From Alphaproteobacteria bacterium (GTDB taxonomy: Bacteria > Pseudomonadota > Alphaproteobacteria > Rhodobacterales > Rhodobacteraceae): a DNA stretch of 41,755 nt. The first letter of the stretch is position 1. The number at the start of each line of letters is the position of its first letter. Below, piece after piece: positions 7,759 through 16,078 of this stretch. The stretch covers positions 1 through 41,755 of the forward strand of contig JAUIDE010000030.1 in assembly GCA_030429105.1 (NCBI GenBank). The letters are read 5' to 3'. Below the pieces are notes generated by a model, which saw nothing but the letters and a program-made list of their open reading frames with translations, was not told where the DNA came from and made no database searches. Position numbers and translations under genes: made by a program.

Positions 7759-9636
7759 TCACGCCGGACCGGGCAGGCTCCGGAGGCTGTGCGCCCGGAG
7801 AATCTCCAAGGCGGCAGGCGTCACGCCCTCCATGGCCGCCGCCTCTCCCAGTGTTCGGGGCCGGTGATTGCGCAGCCGGTTTAGAACCTCGTTCGACAAT
7901 CCCGACCCTGTCAGTTCCGCGATTCCCTCGGGAAGGACCCTTGTCATGTCGGAGCCTGCCAACTCGCTTCGCGCCGATTCGCTTCTCACATAGGGAGCAT
8001 AGAGAGCCTCCGCCTCGATCTGCTCTTCCAGCACGGTTTCGGTGCATGGAATATCGGACGTCAACGCGCGAATCTCGCGCACGCGAAGCCGCTGTTGCGA
8101 GACAAGGTCATAGGCGCTCCGACGTACGCCGTCGCCCCGGACGGCGAGGCCGAGCGCCTGCCACTCACCGGGAGAGCGGCGATGCCGGGACAGAGCGTCG
8201 CGCAGCGCGGACAGGGCCTCCCGCTTGGCGCAGAATGCGCGCCAGCGCCCTTCGCCGACGCAGCCGGCGTCGCGACCGACCGGCGTCAGCCTCTGATCCG
8301 CATTGTCGGGCCGCATCGCCAGGCGATGCTCCGATCTCGACGTAAACATGCGATAGGGCTCGGACACGCCCTTGGTGACAAGATCGTCGATCAGCACCCC
8401 GATATAGGCCTGATCCCGCCGCAGGATGACGCTCTCCCGCCCGAGCGCGAAACGCGCGGCATTGAGCCCGGCGACCAGTCCCTGAGCCGCCGCTTCCTCA
8501 TAGCCCGTCGTGCCGTTGATCTGGCCAGCGAGGAAAAGCCCAGGCGCCGCCGGACAAGCGAGATCATGCGAAAGCGCGTGGGGATCGACATAATCATATT
8601 CTATCGCATAGCCCGGCGTGACGATCCGCGCATCCTCCAGACCGGGGATCGACCGAACCATCTCTTGCTGCGTCGCTTCGGGGAGCGATGTCGATATGCC
8701 GTTCGGATAGACGAGATCGCTCTCCAGCCCCTCCGGCTCGAGGAATATCTGGTGAGAAGACCGGTCCGCAAACCGGTGGACCTTGTCCTCTATCGAGGGA
8801 CAGTAGCGCGGCCCGGTCCCCGTGATCGCGCCCGAAAAGAGCGGCGACTCCGAAAGGCCGGCGCGCACGATCTCATGCGTTCCAGCTGTCGTCCCGGTCA
8901 CGCCGCAACTGATCTGCGCATTCTCGATCCGGTTCGTCAGGAAGGAGAGAAACACAGGCTCCGCGTCTGTGTCCTGCCGGGCGATCCTGCCCCAGTCGAT
9001 GCTTCGTCGGTCAAGCCGCGGCGGCGTCCCCGTCTTCAGCCGACCGATCGACACTCCGAGGTCACGGATCCGGTCGGCAAGGCGAACCGAAGCCGCATCG
9101 CGAATCCGCCCGCCTTCGCTCCGCCGAAGACCGACATGGAGCACCCCGCGGAGGAAGGTGCCGGTCGTCAACACCACCGCCCTTGAGGAAAGCCTCGATC
9201 CGTCGGCCAGTTCAACGCCGGCGATCCGCCCTGCATCCTGAAGAAGGTCGACCGCCTCTCCTTCGATAACCGGAAGACCGGCGCGCTGAATGAACCGTTG
9301 CACGAAGGCCCGATAGAGGGCGCGATCGCTCTGCGTCCGCGGCCCCTGCACCGCCGGACCCTTGCTGCGGTTGAGAAGGCGATAATGAATTGCGGCCGCA
9401 TCGCCCGCGGCCGCCATCATCCCGTCAAGCGCATCGATCTCGCGAACAAGATGACTCTTTCCGATACCGCCGATCGCAGGGTTGCAGGACATTTCGCCGA
9501 GCGCAGCGAACCGATGCGTGACAAGCGCCACATGCGCGCCAAGACGGTTAGCCGCCAGCGCGGCTTCGACGCCCGCATGTCCGCCGCCGACAATGATGAC
9601 ATCGAAGCTCCGGTCAGATCGTTTCACGTGAAACAC
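7759..9636 (-). CDS. mnmG: tRNA uridine-34 5-carboxymethylaminomethyl modification enzyme MnmG (GidA)
   Basis: A 625-residue FAD enzyme that with MnmE makes the cmnm5 modification on uridine 34 of certain tRNAs. The dinucleotide-binding motif IIVGGGHAGVEAA is at residues 14-26, and further family marks include 'MSCNPAIGGIGKSHL' and 'LKTGTPPRLDRR'. Length is normal for the family. The start codon is GTG at 9634-9636, immediately after the mnmE stop codon (TAG-GTG), so the two partner proteins are translationally coupled. The first six codons (M-F-H-V-K-R) are written by a parS site, which fixes the start region. Confidence 0.97.
   Translation of the reverse strand: MFHVKRSDRSFDVIIVGGGHAGVEAALAANRLGAHVALVTHRFAALGEMSCNPAIGGIGKSHLVREIDALDGMMAAAGDAAAIHYRLLNRSKGPAVQGPRTQSDRALYRAFVQRFIQRAGLPVIEGEAVDLLQDAGRIAGVELADGSRLSSRAVVLTTGTFLRGVLHVGLRRSEGGRIRDAASVRLADRIRDLGVSIGRLKTGTPPRLDRRSIDWGRIARQDTDAEPVFLSFLTNRIENAQISCGVTGTTAGTHEIVRAGLSESPLFSGAITGTGPRYCPSIEDKVHRFADRSSHQIFLEPEGLESDLVYPNGISTSLPEATQQEMVRSIPGLEDARIVTPGYAIEYDYVDPHALSHDLACPAAPGLFLAGQINGTTGYEEAAAQGLVAGLNAARFALGRESVILRRDQAYIGVLIDDLVTKGVSEPYRMFTSRSEHRLAMRPDNADQRLTPVGRDAGCVGEGRWRAFCAKREALSALRDALSRHRRSPGEWQALGLAVRGDGVRRSAYDLVSQQRLRVREIRALTSDIPCTETVLEEQIEAEALYAPYVRSESARSELAGSDMTRVLPEGIAELTGSGLSNEVLNRLRNHRPRTLGEAAAMEGVTPAALEILRAHSLRSLPGPA
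9620..9635. promoter_or_regulatory. parS: parS partition site at the mnmG start codon
   Basis: On the minus strand the site reads TGTTTCACGTGAAACG, matching parS at 15 of 16 positions. It begins at the second base of the mnmG GTG start codon and encodes residues 2-5 (F-H-V-K). With the site in rsmG, this makes two parS copies 1.9 kb apart. Confidence 0.93.
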
Positions 9637-10959
9637 CTACTTTCCGATACAGAAGCGGGAGAACACATCGTCAAGAACCTGCTCCACGTCAACCGCGCCA
9701 ACGACAAGCTCCAGTTCGCGCGCGGCTTGCCGGACATGCTCGGCGACGATCTCCGGCCGATTTTCGAAAGCGCCGATCCGGAGCAGGCTCGCAGCCCTGT
9801 CGAGATGCGCCGCCTGCCGCTCCGTCGCCATCACCGACGATGCGGGCGCCCGCAATTGCAGCCGGTCGAAAATCGCCTGCCGCAACTGATCGACGCCTTT
9901 ATCCTCGCGTACGGAGACGCTGACATCGCCTCGCCCGACGCCGATATCGGCCTTGAGCCAGACCCTGATGTCGCCCTCGCTCGCCTGCGCCGGCTCGCCG
10001 GTCCACCGCGCATCCGCGGACTCCACAAGAAGCCTGAGGTCCGCAGCCGCAGCCGCCGCACGCGCGCGCGCCACGCCGATCGACTCGATCTGGTCCTCCG
10101 TATCCCTGAGACCAGCTGTGTCCACCAGCCAGACCGGCAACCCGAGCATATCGACCTGCACCCGGATGAGATCCCGCGTCGTCCCCGGAACAGGCGAGGA
10201 AATCGCCACATCCTCTCCGGCCATCCTGTTGAGGAGCGTGGACTTTCCGGCATTGGGCGGCCCGACGATGGCGACCGTGAATCCCTCCCGCAACGACCGC
10301 CCGAAGCTTCGCGTGGCCGACAATCCGGAAAACTCGTCGGCGAGCGCCACGAACGCCCTGTCGAGACCGGACCCGACCGTCTCGGGAACATCCGCCTCAT
10401 CGGAGAAGTCGATCGACGCCTCGATGGTCGCCAGCGCCTCTATCAGCCTCTCACGCCAGAGCGCGACCTTTCGCGAAAGCTCCCCGTTGAGCAGCGCGAG
10501 GGCCTGAGCCCGCTGCATCTCCGTTTCCGCATCGATCAGGTCCGCCAGGCTTTCCGCCTGAGCGAGATCCATGCGACCCGCATGCACTGCGCGTCTCGTG
10601 AACTCCCCCGGCTCCGCCATCCGGAGGCCGGGGAGAGCCGCCAGCTCCCGAAGAACGCGAGAGACTGTCGCCCGGCCGCCATGGAGATGGAGCTCCACGA
10701 CACGCTCTCCGGTAAAACTCGCGTCCTCCAGGAACCGAACGACAAGCGCCTGGTCGATCGGCTCCCCATCCATGTCCCGCAACGTCCGCAGCGCCATATA
10801 CCGCGCCCGCGGAAGGTCGCCAGCGAGGCTGCGCAAGGCGTCATCCGCCCTCGGTCCCGAAATCCGTACGACGGCGAGCGCCGCGCGCCCCGGCGCCGTC
10901 GCTAGGGCGAAGATCGTCTCGCGCTCCCATGCAGAGCCGGCTTGACCTTGGTCCATCAT
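9637..10959 (-). CDS. mnmE: tRNA modification GTPase MnmE (TrmE)
   Basis: MnmE is the GTPase partner of MnmG in wobble-uridine modification. From the ATG at 10957-10959 the protein has 440 residues: an N-terminal tetrahydrofolate-binding domain (about 12-125, with 'AEPGEFTRRA'), a helical domain, and an inserted G domain with P-loop GPPNAGKS at 233-240, PGTTRD near 258-263 and DTAG at 280-283. It ends in FCIGK, whose cysteine is conserved in the family. The G4 motif reads L-K-A-D instead of N-K-x-D, a variant at the first position. The frame is open 51 codons further upstream, but that part lies inside the divergent qor gene and is not family-like. Confidence 0.96.
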   Translation of the reverse strand: MMDQGQAGSAWERETIFALATAPGRAALAVVRISGPRADDALRSLAGDLPRARYMALRTLRDMDGEPIDQALVVRFLEDASFTGERVVELHLHGGRATVSRVLRELAALPGLRMAEPGEFTRRAVHAGRMDLAQAESLADLIDAETEMQRAQALALLNGELSRKVALWRERLIEALATIEASIDFSDEADVPETVGSGLDRAFVALADEFSGLSATRSFGRSLREGFTVAIVGPPNAGKSTLLNRMAGEDVAISSPVPGTTRDLIRVQVDMLGLPVWLVDTAGLRDTEDQIESIGVARARAAAAAADLRLLVESADARWTGEPAQASEGDIRVWLKADIGVGRGDVSVSVREDKGVDQLRQAIFDRLQLRAPASSVMATERQAAHLDRAASLLRIGAFENRPEIVAEHVRQAARELELVVGAVDVEQVLDDVFSRFCIGK

Positions 10960-10999
10960 CCATCCCACTTTCGGGCGGATAACAGGGGAGACGCCCAGA

Positions 11000-11974
11000 A
11001 TGGTCAAGCGGATCGAGATTGCCGGCTTCGGCGGCCCGGAGCAGATGATTCTGGCCGAGAGGCCGGATCCGAGGCCCGGGGCGGACGAAATCCTGATCCG
11101 CCACCACGCCATCGGCGTGAACTACATCGACACCTACCATCGCAGCGGCCTCTATCCCATTCCGCTGCCGTCGGGGATCGGGCTTGAGGCCGCCGGCGTC
11201 ATCGAGGCGGTCGGCGCAAGCGTCACAGACCTGAAAGAGGGAGATCGGGTAGGCTATTGCTCGGGCCCGATCGGCGCCTATGCCGAACGCCATGTCATCA
11301 AGGCGAACCGGGCGATCCGCCTTCCTGAGCGCATCTCCTACGAGGACGCTGCAGCCTCGATGCTGAAAGGCCTTACCGTTCAATATCTTATCCGCCAGAT
11401 CTATCCGGTCGCCGCCGGTGAGACGGTCCTTTTCCACGCAGCCGCCGGCGGCGTCGGCCTCATAGCCTGCCAGTGGCTGGCCGCGCTTGGAGCCACCGTC
11501 ATCGGCACCGTCGGCTCCGAATCGAAGGCGGAGGCTGCGAAAGCCGCAGGCTGCGCGCATGTCATCCGCTACGACATCGAGGACGTGCCGGCCCGCGTTC
11601 TGGAGATCACGAACGGCGCAAAACTCCCCGTCGTGTTCGACGGCGTGGGCAAGACGACCTGGCCGATGTCGCTCGACTCACTCCGCCGTCGCGGCCTCCT
11701 CGTGAGCTTCGGAAACGCATCCGGCCCGGTGGAGAACGTCAATCTCGGCGTGCTGGCTGCGAAGGGCTCGCTCTTCGTCACGCGCCCGACGCTCTTCGAC
11801 TACACGGCGACGGCCGAGGCGTTGAACAGCGCCGCCGACGACTTCTTCGGAACCCTGCTCGACGGGAGCGTCAAACTCAACATCCACGCGACCTATCCGC
11901 TCGCAGACGCCGCCACGGCGCACCGCGATCTCGAGGCGCGAAAGACCTCCGGCTCGCTGCTCCTGAAACCCTGA
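11000..11974 (+). CDS. qorA: NADPH:quinone oxidoreductase, zinc-free MDR family
   Basis: This 324-residue protein has the size and order of E. coli QorA: a GroES-like N-terminal half with 'AIGVNYIDTYHRSGLYP' (residues 38-53), then a Rossmann half with the nucleotide loop AAAGGVGLIA at 147-156. The zinc-binding residues of alcohol dehydrogenases are absent, as expected for quinone reductases. It reduces quinones with NADPH, probably for detoxification. It is divergent from mnmE across only 40 bases, so both promoters must overlap the coding ends. It converges with rho, 6 bases stop to stop. GGGGAG before the ATG serves as ribosome site. Confidence 0.88.
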   Translation: MVKRIEIAGFGGPEQMILAERPDPRPGADEILIRHHAIGVNYIDTYHRSGLYPIPLPSGIGLEAAGVIEAVGASVTDLKEGDRVGYCSGPIGAYAERHVIKANRAIRLPERISYEDAAASMLKGLTVQYLIRQIYPVAAGETVLFHAAAGGVGLIACQWLAALGATVIGTVGSESKAEAAKAAGCAHVIRYDIEDVPARVLEITNGAKLPVVFDGVGKTTWPMSLDSLRRRGLLVSFGNASGPVENVNLGVLAAKGSLFVTRPTLFDYTATAEALNSAADDFFGTLLDGSVKLNIHATYPLADAATAHRDLEARKTSGSLLLKP

Positions 11975-11980
11975 CGGGTC

Positions 11981-13252
11981 TCAGGCGTTCATCGAATCGA
12001 AGAACTCGGCATTGCTCTTGGTCTGCTTGAGCTTGCCGAGTAGGAATTCGATCGCATCCGTGGTGCCCATCGGGTTGAGGATGCGGCGGAGCACGAACAT
12101 CTTCGTGAGATCGCTCTTCTCGACGAGGAGGTCCTCCTTACGCGTCCCGGACTTGAGAATGTCCATCGCCGGGAAGACGCGCTTGTCCGCCACCTTGCGG
12201 TCAAGCACGATCTCGGAATTGCCGGTGCCCTTGAATTCCTCGAAGATCACCTCGTCCATGCGGCTGCCCGTATCGATCAGCGCGGTCGAGATGATGGTGA
12301 GCGAGCCGCCTTCCTCGATGTTCCGCGCGGCGCCGAAGAACCGCTTTGGCCGCTGCAGCGCATTCGCATCCACGCCGCCGGTAAGAACCTTGCCGGAAGA
12401 CGGCACGACCGTGTTGAAGGCCCGCCCGAGCCGCGTGATCGAGTCGAGGAGGATCACGACGTCCCGTCCATGCTCGACCAGCCGCTTCGCCTTCTCCGCC
12501 ACCATCTCCGCGACCGCCACATGCCGCGTCGCCGGTTCGTCGAAGGTGGAGGAGACAACCTCGCCCTTCACCGAGCGCTGCATGTCCGTCACCTCTTCGG
12601 GCCGCTCGTCGATCAGCAGCACGATCAGGAAACATTCCGGATGGTTGCGCTCGATCGAATAGGCGATGTTCTGCAACAGCACAGTCTTGCCGGTGCGCGG
12701 CGGCGCGACGATGAGGCAGCGCTGGCCCTTGCCGATCGGGGCGACAAGGTCGATCACCCGCGCCGAACGATCCTTGATCGTCGGATCCTCGATCTCCATC
12801 TTCAGCCGCTCATCGGGATAGAGCGGCGTCAGGTTGTCGAAATGGACCTTGTGGCGCGCTTTCTCGGGATCCTCGAAATTGATCGTATGCACCTTGGTAA
12901 GCGCGAAATACCGTTCGCCCTCCTTCGGCTCCCGGATCAGCCCCTCGATCGTGTCCCCGGTCCGGAGGGCAAACCGGCGGATCTGATTGGGTGAAACATA
13001 GATGTCGTCCGGGCCCGGCAGATAATTCGCCTGGGGCGAGCGGAGGAACCCGAAACCGTCCTGAAGAACCTCCAGAACCCCCTCGCCGATGATCTCGACA
13101 TCCTGCTCCGCCAGTTCCTTGAGAATCGCGAAGAGCATGTCCTGCTTGCGCATGGAGCTGGCGTTCTCGACCTCCAGCTCTTCGGCGAAAGCGAGCAGCT
13201 CCGTCGGGCTCTTCGCCTTGAGTTCGGAGAGTTTCAGTTGTGAGATATCCAT
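11981..13252 (-). CDS. rho: transcription termination factor Rho
   Basis: Rho is the hexameric RNA helicase that ends transcription at unstructured C-rich sites. The 423-residue protein has an N-terminal helical domain (1-48), the RNA-binding cold-shock-like domain with '[23 protein letters not shown]' split around residues 65-88, the Walker A motif APPRTGKT at 183-190, Walker B in '[13 protein letters not shown]' and the Q-loop/R-loop region. It lies next to hemJ but with its own promoter-like region at 13339-13367, and a hairpin separates the two genes. Rho in this position is standard for alphaproteobacterial origin regions. Confidence 0.97.
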   Translation of the reverse strand: MDISQLKLSELKAKSPTELLAFAEELEVENASSMRKQDMLFAILKELAEQDVEIIGEGVLEVLQDGFGFLRSPQANYLPGPDDIYVSPNQIRRFALRTGDTIEGLIREPKEGERYFALTKVHTINFEDPEKARHKVHFDNLTPLYPDERLKMEIEDPTIKDRSARVIDLVAPIGKGQRCLIVAPPRTGKTVLLQNIAYSIERNHPECFLIVLLIDERPEEVTDMQRSVKGEVVSSTFDEPATRHVAVAEMVAEKAKRLVEHGRDVVILLDSITRLGRAFNTVVPSSGKVLTGGVDANALQRPKRFFGAARNIEEGGSLTIISTALIDTGSRMDEVIFEEFKGTGNSEIVLDRKVADKRVFPAMDILKSGTRKEDLLVEKSDLTKMFVLRRILNPMGTTDAIEFLLGKLKQTKSNAEFFDSMNA

Positions 13253-13315
13253 CGATGGTCCTGGATGGGGAGCGCCGCAGGGCGGTGGGGAGCCGCGCTT
13301 ATGGGCGCAAGACAG

Positions 13316-13333
13316 AAAAGGCGCGAACGCGCC
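13316..13333 (-). terminator. hairpin with short T-run between hemJ and rho
   Basis: On the minus strand a perfect 6-bp stem (GGCGCG-TT-CGCGCC) at 13333-13320 is followed by TTTT-CTGTC, the shape of an intrinsic terminator for the hemE-hemJ transcript. The loop is only two bases, so the effective stem is shorter. The inferred rho start point falls at its upstream edge, so it could instead form the 5' end hairpin of the rho message. Confidence 0.5.
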
Positions 13334-13338
13334 CGTTT

Positions 13339-13367
13339 CCTATGTGCGCTCGGAACCGGTTTGTCAA
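13339..13367 (-). promoter_or_regulatory. candidate rho promoter
   Basis: The minus strand has a perfect -35 hexamer TTGACA (13367-13362), a 17-base spacer and CATAGG (13344-13339), which matches the -10 consensus at three central positions. It sits between hemJ and rho, 87 bases before the rho ATG. The predicted start near 13332 would give a leader of about 80 bases beginning with the hairpin described here. Confidence 0.5.
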
Positions 13368-13386
13368 ACGTTCCGTCCCGAAACCC

Positions 13387-13842
13387 TCAGAACGGACGGA
13401 CGATCACCATGATGACGATCACCACCATCAGCAGTGTCGGAGCCTCGTTGGCGAGCCGGTAGAAGCGCCCCGGCCGCCGGTTCCGCCCCGCCGCGAAATC
13501 CTTGCGCCAGAGCGAAGCGGCGTGATGGAACCAGGTCATCAGGAGCACCATCGCCGCCTTCACCCAGGGCCAGCCCTCGGACCAGTCGACGATCCCCGGC
13601 GTGAAGACCAGCATCAATCCGAAGGCCCAGGTCGCGATCATCGCAGGATTCATGATCGCCCGCAGGAGCTTGCGCTCCATCTCCTGGAACACAGGGTCGA
13701 TCTCCGGCCGCTCCGCCGCCTTCTCCGCGTGATAGACATAGAGCCGCGGTAGATAGAACAGCCCCGCCATCCAAGCGAGAACGGACATGACGTGGAACGC
13801 CAGCGTCCAGGGATAGAGCGCGGCGAGGCTGTCCCCGATCAT
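13387..13842 (-). CDS. hemJ: protoporphyrinogen IX oxidase HemJ
   Basis: A 151-residue inner-membrane protein of the HemJ (formerly UPF0093) family, which oxidises protoporphyrinogen IX in bacteria that lack HemG and HemY. Four hydrophobic segments are visible (about 7-30, 60-80, 88-108, 133-150). The conserved 'FHVMSVLAWMAGLFYLPRLY' (residues 16-35) and 'WPWVKAAMVL' carry the family histidine and lysine. It begins 4 bases after the hemE stop, so the two haem-synthesis genes form one operon read away from the candidate origin. Confidence 0.93.
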   Translation of the reverse strand: MIGDSLAALYPWTLAFHVMSVLAWMAGLFYLPRLYVYHAEKAAERPEIDPVFQEMERKLLRAIMNPAMIATWAFGLMLVFTPGIVDWSEGWPWVKAAMVLLMTWFHHAASLWRKDFAAGRNRRPGRFYRLANEAPTLLMVVIVIMVIVRPF

Positions 13843-13846
13843 GCCG

Positions 13847-14884
13847 TCATCCCTTCACGAGGCGGACAAGGCGCTCGACATTGCGCGGGTCCGCCTCCGG
13901 CGTGATCCCGTGGCCGAGATTGAAGATGAAGGAGCCGCCGCCGAGCACATCGACAATACGTCGGGCCGCCGCGTCCATCGCTTCGCCACCGGTCACCATC
14001 AACGCAGGGTCCATGTTGCCCTGCACCGTGGCGATCGGCTGCAACACATCCCTCGCCCAGAGAATATCCGCATCCTGCCCGATCGCCACGCCGTCAACGC
14101 CGGTCGCCTCGGCGAACCGCGCCGCACGCGCGCCGACGCCTCGCGGAAATCCGATCACCGGCACGCCGGGATGTTTCGCCTTGAGCGCCGAGACGATCCG
14201 GCGGCAGGGCTCGACGGACGCCATCTCGAACCACGGATCGGGCAGGGACCCCGCCCAGCTGTCGAAAATCTTCACAGTCTCGGCCCCGGCCTCGATCTGC
14301 CGGGAAAGGTAGAGGATCGTCGCCTCCGTCACACGGTCCAGAAGACCGGTGAAGGCCTCGGGCCGCTCGCGCATCAGCGCATGGGCCGGGCCCTGGTCCG
14401 GCGTTCCCCTCCCGGCGATCATGTAGCTGAGCACGGTCCACGGCGCGCCCGCGAAACCGATCAGCGCCACATCCGCCGGCAAAGCGGCGCGAACCCTCGA
14501 AACCGTTTCATAGACGGGCGCAAGCCGCTCATGGATCGCATCCGCCTCGCGCAGCGCGCCTGCATCCGATACCGGATCGAGCCGCGGGCCCTCGCCGGGT
14601 TCGAACCACAGTTTCTGCCCCAGCGCATCCGGGATCAGAAGAATGTCGGCGAAAAGGATCGCCGCATCGAAGCCGAACCGCCGGATCGGCTGCAGCGTCA
14701 CCTCCGCCGCCAGTTCCGGATTGTAGCAGAGGTCGAGAAATCCTCCCGCCTGTTCCCGCACCGCGCGATATTCCGGGAGGTACCGCCCCGCCTGCCGCAT
14801 GAGCCAGATCGGAGGGTGCGGGAGCGTTTCGCCGGCAAGCGCCTTGAGAAGCGGCTTCGGGGTCGTCTTTTCTGTCTCGTTCAT
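13847..14884 (-). CDS. hemE: uroporphyrinogen decarboxylase HemE
   Basis: HemE removes four acetate carboxyls from uroporphyrinogen III to give coproporphyrinogen III in the cytoplasm. The 345-residue protein carries the substrate-cleft motif '[16 protein letters not shown]' at residues 25-40 and '[19 protein letters not shown]' near 71-89, which holds the essential aspartate. Length is normal. It is the first gene of a hemE-hemJ operon and faces ppsR across 381 bases. This hemE/ppsR (RP001) divergence is the site of the chromosomal origin in Caulobacter and Rickettsia, which makes the spacer of special interest. Confidence 0.97.
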   Translation of the reverse strand: MNETEKTTPKPLLKALAGETLPHPPIWLMRQAGRYLPEYRAVREQAGGFLDLCYNPELAAEVTLQPIRRFGFDAAILFADILLIPDALGQKLWFEPGEGPRLDPVSDAGALREADAIHERLAPVYETVSRVRAALPADVALIGFAGAPWTVLSYMIAGRGTPDQGPAHALMRERPEAFTGLLDRVTEATILYLSRQIEAGAETVKIFDSWAGSLPDPWFEMASVEPCRRIVSALKAKHPGVPVIGFPRGVGARAARFAEATGVDGVAIGQDADILWARDVLQPIATVQGNMDPALMVTGGEAMDAAARRIVDVLGGGSFIFNLGHGITPEADPRNVERLVRLVKG

Positions 14885-15265
14885 AGTCTTCTTTATATGG
14901 AGTGATTGTAGTTGGGGCGCGCAAAGCGGGGATTAACATAATCCCCGGATGACTCACAGGCTTATCCATGCGCTCGACGGGACAGTCCCGGCGCTTTCGG
15001 CTCCCGGGGATAACGGGGATTGACGCCGGAAGTCCAGCGCGGCTCGCCCCTTTCCGTCCTTGTCTCTTCCGGGCAGAATCCGGAGCGGCCTTCGCGGGCG
15101 CTCCCGTCACCGGGTTTCGCACCCGGGTCGGTAGCAAACCGTATTGTCCCGAAACCGTCCCTGCTTTTCTCGCCCGCGCTCCGGGGCCGGCTTGTTGTCC
15201 CCGTTCTCAGCTCTTATCCTCACCTCACGGCGGCGGCGGGCGCCGCCCCCTGCCCGGCATGGTTC
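14885..15265. other. candidate chromosomal replication origin (oriC) between hemE and ppsR
   Basis: This 381-base spacer lies between divergent hemE and ppsR, the conserved place of oriC in several alphaproteobacteria. DnaA-box-like words occur: TTATCCATG at 14962-14970 (7 of 9 to TTATCCACA), TTATCCCCG on the minus strand at 15013-15005 (7 of 9), and TTATCCTCA at 15214-15222 (8 of 9). A perfect inverted repeat (14928-14946) and two more GGGGAT words (15006, 15015) form a cluster. An AT-richer patch at 14885-14912 adjoins hemE. No perfect DnaA box is present, so the call leans on synteny, on the genes reading away on both sides and on the nearby parABS. The spacer also has to hold both gene promoters. 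Confidence 0.55.
14928..14946. repeat. perfect inverted repeat in the candidate origin
   Basis: GGGGATTA-ACA-TAATCCCC has perfect 8-base arms around a 3-base centre. The half-site GGGGAT(T/A)A recurs downstream at 15006 and, in part, at 15015. It could be a protein-binding site for origin control or a hemE operator; the sequence does not decide. Confidence 0.6.
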
Positions 15266-16078
15266 ATGGCGAAGATCGTTCATCTTCTCTCGGATTCGAC
15301 CGGGGAGACCGTGTCGCGGATCGGCTCCGCCGCCCTGTCCCTGTTCGAGGAACGGGTGGAGAAGCGCCTCCATATCTTTCTTCGCAGTCCGGCGGAGATC
15401 GACGCCGCCATCGACGAGATCCGCGCCGCGCCCGGCCCCGTGATCGTCACCATGGTCGACGAGACCCTTCGCCGCCGCGTGCTCGACGCCGCGGCGGAAC
15501 TCGGCGTTCCCGCCACCCCGGTCCTCCAGCCCGTGATCGCGATGCTGGAGGGGGTGTTCGGCGCTCCGGCGCGGCCGCGCATGGGCGGCCAGTATGTGGT
15601 CGACGATCTCTATTACCGCCGGGTCGACGCCATCGATTACGCGATGGCGATGGATGACGGCGCCCTCGCCCAGCGTCTCTCGCGGGCGGACGTGATCCTC
15701 TCCGGCGTGAGCCGCACCTCCAAGACGCCGACCTGCATCTACCTCGCCGTGCGGGGGGTGAAGGCGGCGAACGTTCCGCTCATTCCCGGCGTCGAGCCGC
15801 CCGAGGCGCTGTTCGAGGCCGCGGCGAAGGGCGTCCCCGTCGTCGGGCTCACGGCCAGCCCGTCGCGGCTCGCCCAGATCCGCAGCCACCGGCTGGAAGT
15901 GATCGGCCATGATCGCGGCGCCGAATACGCGACGCTCGATCGGGTGCGCCGCGAGGTGGCCGAGGCCCGGCTTCTCTTCGAGCGGATCGGCGCCCCCGTG
16001 ATCGACGTGACGCGCCGCTCGATCGAGGAGACAGCGGCCGAAATCATGGCCATGCTTCGCGCCGTCGGCCGCGCATGA
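15266..16078 (+). CDS. ppsR: pyruvate, phosphate dikinase regulatory protein (DUF299 kinase/pyrophosphorylase)
   Basis: A 270-residue protein of the DUF299 family, the Rickettsia RP001 orthologue. Members phosphorylate and dephosphorylate a threonine of pyruvate phosphate dikinase or PEP synthase, using ADP and phosphate. It opens with 'IVHLLSDSTGETVSRIG' (residues 4-20) and has the P-loop-like GVSRTSKT at 147-154, both diagnostic. The ATG at 15266 is chosen because the family starts right before 'KIVHLLSDS'; the frame stays open 82 codons upstream, but that part is unlike any family member. It heads a chain ppsR-maf-aroE-coaE-dnaQ joined by 4-8 base overlaps. Confidence 0.95.
   Translation: MAKIVHLLSDSTGETVSRIGSAALSLFEERVEKRLHIFLRSPAEIDAAIDEIRAAPGPVIVTMVDETLRRRVLDAAAELGVPATPVLQPVIAMLEGVFGAPARPRMGGQYVVDDLYYRRVDAIDYAMAMDDGALAQRLSRADVILSGVSRTSKTPTCIYLAVRGVKAANVPLIPGVEPPEALFEAAAKGVPVVGLTASPSRLAQIRSHRLEVIGHDRGAEYATLDRVRREVAEARLLFERIGAPVIDVTRRSIEETAAEIMAMLRAVGRA

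Noticed and set aside
10960-11112. N-terminal extension of mnmE by 51 codons
   Set aside because: It lies inside the divergent qor gene, and MnmE proteins start just before the segment W-E-R-E-T-I-F-A-L-A-T.
15020-15265. N-terminal extension of ppsR by 82 codons
   Set aside because: The frame is open but the translation is unlike the DUF299 family, whose members begin right at the ATG at 15266; the stretch is better read as intergenic/origin DNA.
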